Assembly: GCA_948470475.1 (NCBI GenBank)
Contig: OX419340.1
Coordinates: forward strand, 24,501,567 to 24,565,566
DNA: 64,000 nucleotides
Direction: 5' to 3'
DNA from: Galaxea fascicularis
Taxonomy: Eukaryota; Cnidaria; Anthozoa; Scleractinia; Euphylliidae
How positions within the stretch are numbered: position 1 is the first letter of the stretch; each line of letters begins with the position of its first letter. Shown here piece after piece: positions 32,616-44,600 of this stretch. The translations under genes were made by a program, and so were the position numbers. The notes below the pieces were generated by a model that saw only the letters and a list, made by a program, of their open reading frames with translations, did no database searches and was not told the DNA's origin.

Positions 32616-35600
32616 GGACTGACTGAATGACTGACTGTTTGACTGACAAACTGGGTAGCTGCCTGACGTATCGAATAACTAGCTGGCTGACTGACTGACT
32701 GACTGACTGACGGACGTTCAGCTTGATCACATTGGCTCAACGCGTACATTATATATAAAGGGATCAATAGTACACCAATAATTTCATACGCCTCAGTCAA
32801 GTTAAATCAAACAAGTCAGACAGTGTTTTGAATGAACTGCTCCTCTTCTATTAGTTTAGTTTTTGTCACCTTTTCAGAGCGCGAAAGGGAATTCAACTTG
32901 ACAAAGGTCTCCCTTGAGGATCACGTCAAAAATTTGCAGGAGAGGTTGGACGAGAAACTCAAACAGCTTCAGGAAAAAGATAAAGAGTGGAAGCAGGAGA
33001 AGGGAAACCAGCTAATGGAGATTAATACACTGGAGAGAAAATTGAGTTCCAGCACTGATGACTTAAAGAATGCTGTTTGCGAAAACAATAAGATAAAACG
33101 CATCCTGAACAGGTCCAAAGGTAGGCATTTTCAGTGTCTCAAGGATTAAAAATAAGCTTTGCAAGATAAAGTAATGAAAGGAAACTGGGTGATATCTATA
33201 TCAACTGAGTTCATAAAATTTTAAACTGGAATTTTCTCATGCAACTAAGGTTTGCTTCTTATTTTAGAACGTGAAGAAGAACTGACCAAGTTAAATGCTT
33301 CTCTAGACGATCACGGTAAGGAATTACAGGAGAAGCTGAGGAAGGTAAACTGCCAACTGCTAGAAAAAGAGAAAGTGTGCAACGAGGAGAAGAGGAATCT
33401 GTCACTCGAGATTGTTGAACTGAGGGACAAATTGTATTCCACTAAAGCTGAGCTGGAGAGTGCTTTTTCCAACAACAAAGAAATGACAGAAATGCTGAAC
33501 AAATGTCAAGGTAGGAGAGCTTAGTATTATGGTTGTACGCATAGGTCACTTTAAACCTAAGGAAATGCTGGCAGAAATGCTGAACAAATGTCAAGGTGTA
33601 CGCATAAGTCGTTTAAATCTAAGCAAAAGGCAGAAATGTTAAACAGCTGTCATGGAAAGAGGGCTTACCGGGACAGCGGCTCGGATGTTCGAGTGGGGGG
33701 GGGGCGCTACTGCGAACGCGTAAGCGTGAGCCAACTAGGGGGCTCCGGAGGCATTCTCCCCCGGGAAAATTTGAAATTTAAGTCTTCTGAAATGGCTAGA
33801 AACGGATCATTTTTCGTCTGTTTAGAAACAAACCTAACGACAAACTGCCTCATCCGGTCGTGTTTCTACGAGAAAACCCTCAAAAAACTAAATTGGATCG
33901 AGAAGGACAAACCTGAAAAAGGCAGCGTCTCCTAAGAGGTCCGTATATTTGACATAAAATAATGTAATGTACTTTTTTGTAAAATACAGACCTGGTTTAC
34001 TTAAGTAAAAAGATATGGTGATTTGATCTGCCAAAAAAGGGGGGGAGCTTTAGCCCCCTCAGCCCCACCCCCTGCGCGGTCCCTAGCTTAGTGTTATAGA
34101 TGTAGGCATAAGTCAGTTTACACCTTAAACCTGCCTGAGAGAAATCTAGGACAAAATAAAGTCAGAAACTGAATGGTATTTCTTAGAATTTTAAAAGCTC
34201 TATTATAATGTAAAAAGGATAGGATTTCAATTATTCATAAGCGGTGGAAGACTTCATATATATATATATTGCAGTGGACGAATTTTACAAGATATTGGCC
34301 CAACTGAAAAAGTTACACTGGACGAAAAAACGGATTTACGAATGTTTGCAAGTCGAGCAAATGTGTGGCAAATTTGGGGCTCTAAATTTGGATTAAATTT
34401 GCACCAACAGGAAAAGTTAGTAAACTTGCAGATTTGTTATACAAGAATATGTGCACAAATGTTAAGTAAATGTAAAGATTTGATGCAAATTTTCTTCATA
34501 TTTGCCACATGTACAAATCTCCAACACTTCAACAAATTTGCTTAGATTTACTTTCTTTGCAAAGATCGCAGTTTGAGTGTAACAGCAAATGCAGACAAAA
34601 AGTGTTGCAAAAACGTTAATTTGCAGCGATGTTTGCTCTTATTTTGCAAGGATACCAAAAAAGCACATTTGCATATAATTTACTTGTATTTGCCTTAAGA
34701 GCGAAAATAATAAATTGCTATAAATTTGACTATATCCTAAATTTCCATATTCGCATAACATAAAATTCATGTTTGCTAAGGAGCAAATATGGCGACTGAC
34801 ATAACCTTTGCCTTACGGTTGAAAGTGTTGTGCGTTTGACATTTGCTGTAGTTTTGCTTCTGTGATTAGTTCGCAACCTCGGCTGTTACATGTACAGTTA
34901 TCAGGTGGTTCAATTTAAATGATCTTGGTTTTTTGTCTTTTACAACTGAATAATAACTGGAAACTATAATTAACTAGGCAAATACATATGATTAACCGGA
35001 AAAAAAAGATAGAAAAGCCATTTTGCCATAATTAAAACAAGCAAACTCATTTTTATTGTATCAATTTATGTGAATTTCCCTAAAACAGGGTTGGGATTAA
35101 CCTCCTTCTCACTCGTTGTTTGTGTCGGTCCTATTCTCCCGATTCGAGAAAGAAATGTTTAGTCATCAACAACTGTATTTAGATGTTGTAGTTTTTACTG
35201 ACCACCTAAAGATGACCACATCTTGATGGTGGGTTCCCTAAAAATGACCACATTTGAAAACCCAACAGTTAATATCACAACCAATTGAGAAAATGCTTAC
35301 AAATTCCTGAGTGAATAAAATTTTTCTGTTCCTTCTTTGCAAGCCTGGTTTGAACTGTTACTGTTAACAATGCAAATAGAAAAGGAGTCTGATCTAATAC
35401 TGTAACAGACAAGAAATAATTAATAAAAATATCCCAAACAGGGCTAATTAACCTGAAACCTTGGTGTTCAGCCTTATTTTAGAGGCTGTCAGTTGCTGTA
35501 GAAACAGGGGCAAGGGTTGTAGAAGTCTTAGGGTTATAAAATGCTTGCTTTAGGCATTGTTTGCATTCAATATAGAAGTTCAAATTGTTCTGCAAATTAC

Positions 35601-38600
35601 TAACAGAATATCAGAGGTATTCAGGGATGTAGATAATAGCCGGAAGCCGGAGAAAATACCCGGCTGTCAACTTGATTTTCCCGGCTGAAAAACCTTCTAT
35701 GGTCTTAAAACTCTGTAGGAATGGATTCTTGTAAACCCGCCTGTGAACTGATAGTTCCCGTCTGTTGAAAATTTTATCTTCATCCCTGGGTATTACAGAA
35801 AGGGTCCTAGTCCTAATTCTGAGTCAGAACCTATAGTCATAAAATACCCCAGAGTAAAACAAAGGGGACATTAGCTGAGCACATCTTCCATTACTTGATT
35901 AAAGCTAAAGATCACACAATGAGCTGGGATGCTCAAGTACTAAAACTAGACGTTTCAAAGGAGAAAGTTGACTAAAGTTAAAGTGAACAGACCAAAGCAA
36001 TTCTACTGGACAAAGGTCCAGTAGTCAGATCATTTACTGTATTTTCATCCATATTAAATTCACACCAACAGTTTGCACATTTCTTACTCTGGACCTTAAA
36101 CTGTACATAAAAACCTGCACACTGGCATGGATAACTGTCAGATCACTGTGTTTCCATCCACAGTGCAATTATTCGCTGACAAGTTGGATTAGGGTGCATT
36201 ACTTCAGTCACTTTGTTGATGATAAATAAAGTTGTAAAATATCCTGTAGATTTCACAAAATCAGGGTTGCAATACATCATATACCAGTAAATTAATTCAT
36301 AATGATTATCAAAACAAGAATCTTCTACACATAAATGTCAATTTTCATTTCTTGTAGTTTTCACTGCCCACCTAAAGATGACCACATCTTGATGGTGGGC
36401 TTCCGAAAAATGACCACATTTTGAAAACCCAACAGTGAATGCTACAACAAATGAAGAATCTGCTTTGTTTTTGTTAAATTTGTGCATGGACACTCAACAA
36501 ATTAATAAATGAATAATTTTTTGTTGCTCTTTACAACCCTGATTTTGCCATGACTATCCCAAATGAAAACATGGCCAAAGCAAAAGATGGTGGCTGGCCA
36601 AGAACTATTTCTGGGGCTATATGCCAGTGTTTTTTCCTGTACTCCCCTTGCTCGTGAGCAGTCAAAGATTTCTTTTTTGAAGGAGCATCAGACAGAGAAA
36701 AATCATTTCAAAAATCAATGAGCATTGGATGGTACATATTGTTTACTACTGTAAGAAGAATGTTGTCATCCTTTATATGTGTATCGAGAAGCCTTTTTGA
36801 CTCTATATGTTCCAAAGCTTCACACAGTTTTAGTACAATCTTTCCTGCAGAGGACTTTGAGAGAGACATGGATTTACTGTGAAGGGCACAGTACAGCCTA
36901 CTGTGGTTAGATTAAATACATAAAACACTGGGTGTATACTGTACTCATGGGTGTGCCACCTAAAGTATAGCCTATTGTGGTTAGATTAAATACATAAAAC
37001 ACTGGGTTATACTGTACTCACGGGTGAGCCACCTAATGTAAAGTACAGCCTATTGTGGTTAGATTAAATACATAATACAATGGGTTACACTGTACTCATG
37101 GGTGTGCCACCTAAAGTACAGCCTATTGCGGTTAGATTAAATACATAAAACACTGGGTTATACTGTACTCATGGGTGTGCCACCTAAAGTATAGCCTATT
37201 GTGGTTAGATTAAATACATAAAACACTGGGTTATACTGTACTCACGGGTGAGCCACCTAATGTAAAGTACAGCCTATTGTGGTTAGATTAAATACATAAT
37301 ACAATGGGTTACACTGTACTCATGGGTGTGCCACCTAAAGTACAGCCTATTGCGGTTAGATTAAATACATAAAACACTGGGTTATACTGTACTCATGGGT
37401 GTGCCACCTAAAGTACAGCCTATTGCGGTTAGATTAAATACATAAAACACTGGGTTATACTGTACTCATGGGTGTGCCACCTAAAGTACAGCCTATTGCG
37501 GTTAGATTAAATACATAAAACACTGGGTTATACTGTACTCATGGGTGTGCCACCTAAAGTACAGCCTATTGCGGTTAGATTAAATACATAAAACACTGGG
37601 CTATACTGTACTCATGGGTGTGCCACCTAAAGTACAGCCTATTGTGGTTAGATTAAATACATAAAACACTGGGTTATACTGTACTCATGGGTGTGCCACC
37701 TAAAGTACAGCCTATTGCGGTTAGATTAAATACAAAAAACACTGGGTTATACTGTACTCATGGGTGTGCCCGCCATTATACATACAGAACTCATTTAGAC
37801 TTTTGATGTCTGCCTACAAAATGCAACATTCACCGAAATGAATAGACCTTATTTGCTTGTACATTTTTTTCAACATAAGCCTAAAAGGTCATGTTCAAAA
37901 ATTGGGGTGCCAGAAGTTTAAATGTGCCTCTGAATAACCCTCAACTACTGTTGCCATGGTAACAACTGCTGACGAAATAACAGTTTATTTACGTTTTTGT
38001 TTTGATTCAGTGTCTATGAGCCTCAAATGATGGAATGCGAATTGATTGGTTACGTACCGCTTACCTACCCTTCCAAGCATTTTAAAATCTATTCCCAACG
38101 CTTCACATCCAAAAGATATGAAACTTTGAATTAATTCCATGTAAGTAGTTTCGAAATGTTACACTTTGTGACGTCTTACTTAAATCAAAACGAAAACGTA
38201 AACAAATTCTTTAGAGTGCGCAGCACAGACTGGACATCACCTTTACCTTTGTCCGCGTCCCAAATCGAGAGGTAGATAGTAGTTGTGTACTTTTCTTTAG
38301 AAGTAATAAATCTTTGTTTGCCTTCCATTTTAAATAGTGGTTCCGTCCAAGGAAAAGCAGTCGCTGTTTTTGCTTCGTTTCTTTCCGCAATCGCTCGGCG
38401 AGACCCTCGATGACTGCATTCGCTTTATGTTCATACTTGTCATTGCTTTCCTCTTCTTTCTTTGATTTCTCATACGACGACGCTCGCTAGCTAGCGATAT
38501 TCCCTCTCCATTTAAAAGGCCTTCCGTCAGTTTGATTGCCTTCCATGAAATAATACAAGTCACTCAACTCTTTCCCGCCGCAACAATGTAAAGAGCGCCA

Positions 38601-41600
38601 AAATTAAGATGGGACGTTGTGTATGAGGTTATAATGTACCCACAGACTGTTTCAGCCAATGATTGTTCTGGAGTTTGTTTACAGTTTTATACTGGTTCAC
38701 GCGAGATAATGCATAATGATAACTAACGCTTAAATCTAATGACCTTGTGTTTCTCTAAATCTTTAAGTACCTTTGGTTGTTGGATTCATAATGATAAACA
38801 ACGCCCCGCAATTACTGCCAGTCAGCGGTAATCCGGTGACAGGCCAGGCCTGCGCGACTGCGCGACTCTCACGTGGAAAAAACTTTGACCTTGCATTGGA
38901 TCAAGCTGAAAGTGTTGACAGAGAAACGGATTTCAGTTGCTTTTGAATTCACGCGGCTGGCTAGTTCGCCTCTTCTCTCGTTCGCCTGGTTCTTCGAAAG
39001 CCCACTTTAGTTACTATCGTACGTTTAATACATCGAAAATGGTACCTCCCAATAAGCCTAGTAAGCATCGTATTCAAGCGGAATTCTAAATTTCATCGGA
39101 CGTCCAGCAACAGCTTATAATTACAGAACGAGCTGTAGCCCGCTTTTATTCCTCGAATTCCTTGGCGGAGAGTGATCATGAAGAAGAGCGGGAAATGGAC
39201 AGAGCATCCACATCATCTACTGCTGGAACGCTACGTGAGAATCGCCGATTAACTGAAGCTACTCCTTCTCATCTGCCGAATTCCACACCAGTCGCTGCGC
39301 TGCAAGAGCTCACAGTAAGTCAGTTTGTAATTGCGACTTCCTCCTAATTGTGTAGTTTAATATTTTTGTATCTGGCACACCCTGTTAAAGCTATCAAGTT
39401 TTCATGGAATAGTTCGTGGTGGTCTTATAAACAGGGTTCCACTGTATAAACAACGTTGGTTTTGAATTATAGCATGGACCGTGAATACTATAAGTTGTGG
39501 TAACTCAGCATGGTCCAAATTGCAGGCAGCAGTTTTACTTGAAGATTTTAATTGTGAGATCTTAATTTGGTGCATCTATTGTGAGTGATGGCCTTTGCCA
39601 GATCTTTAAACTTTATGGACCATGCTGAGTGACCACGATTGATATTGTTGAACTAAATTGCAGGCAGTAGTTTTCACAAAAATAATTGAGCAGTTTTACT
39701 TGAAGTGTGAGATCTTAATTTGGTGCATATTGTGAGTGATCGCCTTTGCCTGATCTTTAAACTTTATGGACCATGCTGAGTGACCATGCTCAATATTGTT
39801 GAACCAAATTGCAGGCAGTAGTTTTCACGAAAATAATTCAGCAGTTTTGTACTTGAAGATTTTAATTGTGAGATCTTAATTTGGTGCATATTGTGAGTGA
39901 TGGCCTTTGCCCGATCTTTAAACTTTATGGACCACGCTGAGTGACCATGATTAATATTCCTTCACCAAATTGCAGGCAGTAGGTTTCACGAAAATAATTC
40001 AGCAGTTTATTTGAGCATTTTTAATTGCGAGATCTTAATTTGGTACATGATATTACAGGTGTATTATTATTATTATTATCGTCAGTAATGGCCTTTGCCT
40101 GATCTTTAAACTTTATAGACCATGCTGAGTGACCATGATTAATACCATTGATTGAGTCAAATTGCAGGCAGTAGTGTTCATGAAAATAATTCAGCAGTTT
40201 TACTTGACATTGTACATTTTAAGTTTGAGCAAGGCTGTGCTCTAAGAAAAGTAGTTGGGTGCCCAAACCTCTAAACCCTTGAAATCCAGGGCGCCCAGCA
40301 CATAGGTTTGGTGCAAAACTAATATTTCCTGGTCGCCCAATGGCAAAAGTAAGGAGCCAGGGGCGACCGGGCGCCACTAGAGCACAGCCCTGTTGAGGTC
40401 TTAAGTTTTGTGAGATCTTACAAAGGATAGTGCTTGTGATCAGCTTTAATGTAGACATAAATGGATGACAAGTGTGTAATACTGTGTTTATAAACAGACA
40501 GTAACTCAAGCTCTTAAAGTTATAATATTATTTTCTTTTGTTATTTTCAGCTTTGCTGATCCAATAAACAAAACTGTTAACTATGCACTTCTTAATGGTG
40601 TTCATAGTATGGAACCTGTCAAGACACCTACCAATGCCGCAAAGGGTATGTTGTAAGTCAGTATTGTTTTATATTAGAATACTGGGCATGTTTAAAGCCC
40701 CACTGTGTGTATTTATGTTTTGCTTTACTTGATAACATTTGTTAAATCTTCATTGGTCATACAATGTAATGTGAATGACTAGAAGCATTCATTGATGACC
40801 TTAGCACAGAATTGGCTAAAAACTGTAAAATGCTCATGAATTAATCCCTTTAAGTTATGCCTTGAGAAAAGCAAGTACAATATGAGGTCAAAGTTGTGTA
40901 TAAAAGTTCTCCCAAAACTGGTTTGACAGCATTTATTGAAGCTGCATAGATAAATATCCAGAATTATGATTAAAGTAACTTGTTTTAGACTGTTGACGGT
41001 TTTCTTAACTTTTTACATTCTTCACACACATCCAAATTGATCTAAATTTCAACAGAATATTCAATGGGAACGTTTTTATTTGAATGAATGTGTGAGACAG
41101 CCACCCAGGGTGGTACAAATATGTACCAGTGCAGTTCAACTGGTCAGCTACATTCCTGGCAAAAATATCTTGATTGTTTGACTGAAACAAATTCCTGCAA
41201 TTGCGGGCCCTCCAAAACCTTAAGGACACTGTCTTGTATGTGGTCTGATGGTGACTGAATTAAACAGTTGACTACATTTTAGAATGATATATCAGATCAT
41301 GATCAGTATAATTAGTACTATAGTAATAGATGGAGATCGAATATTTTCCTTTTATTAATGTTCTTTTAGGTTGACGGATCCAGAGAACAGAGCTGTGAAT
41401 CTGGAAATAACTGCAGGTGTCCGTAGCACTGACACCACAACACCCACTGCCCTCATCAGAGGTATTTATATGTTCACAAACTTGCATGTGAGCTCAAATG
41501 CTTCATGTTCCTTTGTTAAATTTAAAGCTTATAAATATTGATTTCTATTCCAATAGCTGCAATATGTGCCCACTTCAAAACAAAAAAACGGCAGAAGAAA

Positions 41601-44600
41601 AACAATGACAGTGAAAGGAAGAAGCAAGTGCAACAAGAGCAGCGCAAAAGAAGCAGAAAAAATATGGTAATTACAGAAGTTAGATGCTAATGTGTTTACA
41701 AAACACTGATTAGATCAGATTTATTTCTCTGAATGCACTTTTATTATCTTTCCATACATTTTGATTTGTGAAAGTGTCACAGGAATTAAATGTGAAGTTC
41801 TCTGTCTAAAAACTGCAAAAAATCAATCTTCATTACTTTACTTTTATTCTTGAAATAAGAAATCGATCAGTAAAATAATTCATGGAGGACTGTCCATAGT
41901 GCTTTTTGGCATGAATAAATCAATAAAGAATGGTGCGATAGATACTTCTTAAGAGTCCTAATATTATGTAAATGATGAAAAGCAGTAGTGTTACATAATT
42001 TAGTGACATGTGTAGACATACTTAACTTACCATCAAACCGTCACGCCAAGATTTTGAATGCACGAGCCTGGATTAATATCATAATCACCGACAGTAATAC
42101 AACATGTAGTATTAATCTTATCATATCCATGAAAACAAAACATTTTTATTCCTAAGTAAATTAAGTGGCATTTTCTTTTACATTGGTAGGTCTAAGTTTT
42201 GAACTGTTTAATAGCAATTAACATATAAGTCTGTTGATTTTAACCTTTTTGCAGAAACGCCTTAAGCGGGCAAAAGCACTGCGGGAGTCGACAACCATCT
42301 CACAAGAGGAGAAGCAAAGATACCTGCCATGCATCACAACGGACTTCATGTCATCCGAGGAGTCAGTGTCAGAACAGGAGGAGGAGGATGATTACAGCAG
42401 TGAGTCAGATGCAGAGCCTGGATCGCAAAGGAAATATCTCTGCATTAAACCCCTTTCTTGGAGGAGCAGAGAATTAAATGATCTAATGGCTCGCCTCGAT
42501 AGAAAGATTGCAAGGCGGCGGAGTCAAAAGAGTGCAGGCATGGTTTTGGAAAGGAAAAGAGGACCACCATCTATGCGCCAAGCACCAGATGATGCTCCGG
42601 AGTTTGCTATAATGCCATCTGAACTGGCATCCTAAAGGGCTATTGTCACATGCTTTGTAATGATTTAGGGTCAAAATTGAATAACTTTCACCTTTAAACA
42701 GCCCATTATGTTATTGAATTTATATGTGTTTTGCAATGTGAAAACTTGAAAACAAAAAGTTCACTCAACACCTTTTCAAGTTAATGCACAGAACTATATC
42801 TTGGACATTTGTGGTCAAATACAGATTGAAATATTGCCCATATATTATAATTATAGTTGTCATTAAATGAAATTTGTCATTATTTTGAGGCTGCCTTCAA
42901 CCAAAAAGCATTGTTTGAATTTGCAGTGTGTTACTAAAATGGCATGACAGTGTCCCTCTAAGTGTACCTTTACATGCCATTACATTGGCTGGAACTCATT
43001 TCAAAACTTCTTATTAGAAGGATCACCATTACAACACTGTATCACATGACAGCAATATTATGGTATGCTGAGGCAGCCTTTATTTCTTTTAAAAAGGTTA
43101 CCATGGCAACATTTAAAAAAACCTCACTAACCCCCCATTTTTGGCATAACATTTGCAATCACGTAATTACTTTCAACAGTCAATCTATCCACAGTCAATA
43201 GAAGGTAATGGATATGAAACTCGACAAAGTTCTTTGTTCTATGTTTTTGTTCTCTTTTTTGGCCTTGACTGTGCACAAAACACAATGTTTACTACTGACC
43301 GAGGAACTAACCAATAGAAACGTTTTGGTGACGTTACTCATGCATAGTGTATGAACGCAAAACAGAAGATTGTGCACGGTCATGGACCTTCCAACATAAA
43401 TCTTGGCGTCTTTGTTTGCTCTTTTGATGTTTGCCGGGTTTCATAACCATTCCCCTCTATTAACTATGATTTATCTAAAGAACAACTGAATACTTAAATG
43501 TGTTTCCTTACAACCAAGGACTCTAGGTCAATGTTCTTAACTGACAATAACTCTATCGTAGGTACTTGATTTGAGGTTTCCTAGTATAAAATCTTTGGAC
43601 AGTCCAAAGATCTTTACCGTAGCTCTTTAAATTCCATTTCAATCTGCAATTATTATTGTGATAATAAGCAATGTGACAACGTTGAGAATGTGTAACTAAT
43701 GTTGTTGTTGTTTTTTTTTAATTTTATGTTCAGATTATTAAAGTTGCTTAGTTTAATTTATTATTTGACATTTTTTTTTCTTATTTAACATACAGTCAAC
43801 ACAAATTGTCAAGGGTATGGCATGAGTGTCCATCACAATGAAATTACGGGAACTGAAAAGGTGATTATCAGGTCACCTAAGAAAAATGAGGGAAAGATAT
43901 TGTTATTCATAACTTCTATTCCAAGCAAAACTGTCATTTTGAATATCTTTGTTATCTTGGCAAATGTCATATTTTTTTATCACGTTTGTCATATTTTGAC
44001 CTCATTTGCTTCATTTAGAAAACATGAACAAATATACTAGTTTGCACACCTTGGCTATCCCGGGCAAAACTGTGCAAATATTGTAGTTTGCACGACTTTG
44101 CTGCACACCTTGCTCTCCTAACCAAATTTGCAAACCTACTTGTTTACATGCCTATGCTATCCCCAGCAAAATTGTGCAAAAATTCTAGTTTGCACGCCTT
44201 TGCTATCCTAGCCAAATGTGGACAAAAATACGTGTTTGCACGCCTACACCATCCCGAGCAAAATCACGCAAAAATTCTAGTTTGCACGCCTTTGCTATCC
44301 TTATGAAATATGATGTAATATACTTGTTTGCACATCTCTGCTATCGCAAGCAAATATGCGCAAAATACGAATTTGCGCGCCTTTCCTATCCTTAGCAAAT
44401 AAGCGCAAAGATACTTCTTTACACACCATTCCTACTTATAGCAAATAATGCCCAAAAATACTTGTTTGTATGCTTTTGCGTCCTAAGTAAACAGCAAGCA
44501 AACAACATTTTTGACCCTCGTTTGATGCCTTTGTAAACGTGATCAAAGCTCACAGTTTTGACTTAGTTTACAATACAAGGCAAAGTACTAGCAAAGTTTT

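Noticed and set aside
32431..32800. Minus-strand frames rich in VSQSVSQPAS
   Set aside because: They are translations of the GACT/GGCT microsatellite, with no start or splice support.
36890..37775. CRISPR-like array
   Set aside because: The units are head-to-tail repeats without unique spacers, in a eukaryotic intron; it is a minisatellite.
38330..38563. Basic minus-strand frame as a second gene in the 10.5-kb element
   Set aside because: It starts at a GTG directly after a stop, has no ATG until the middle and no clear splice sites. The Lys/Arg-rich content is not enough.
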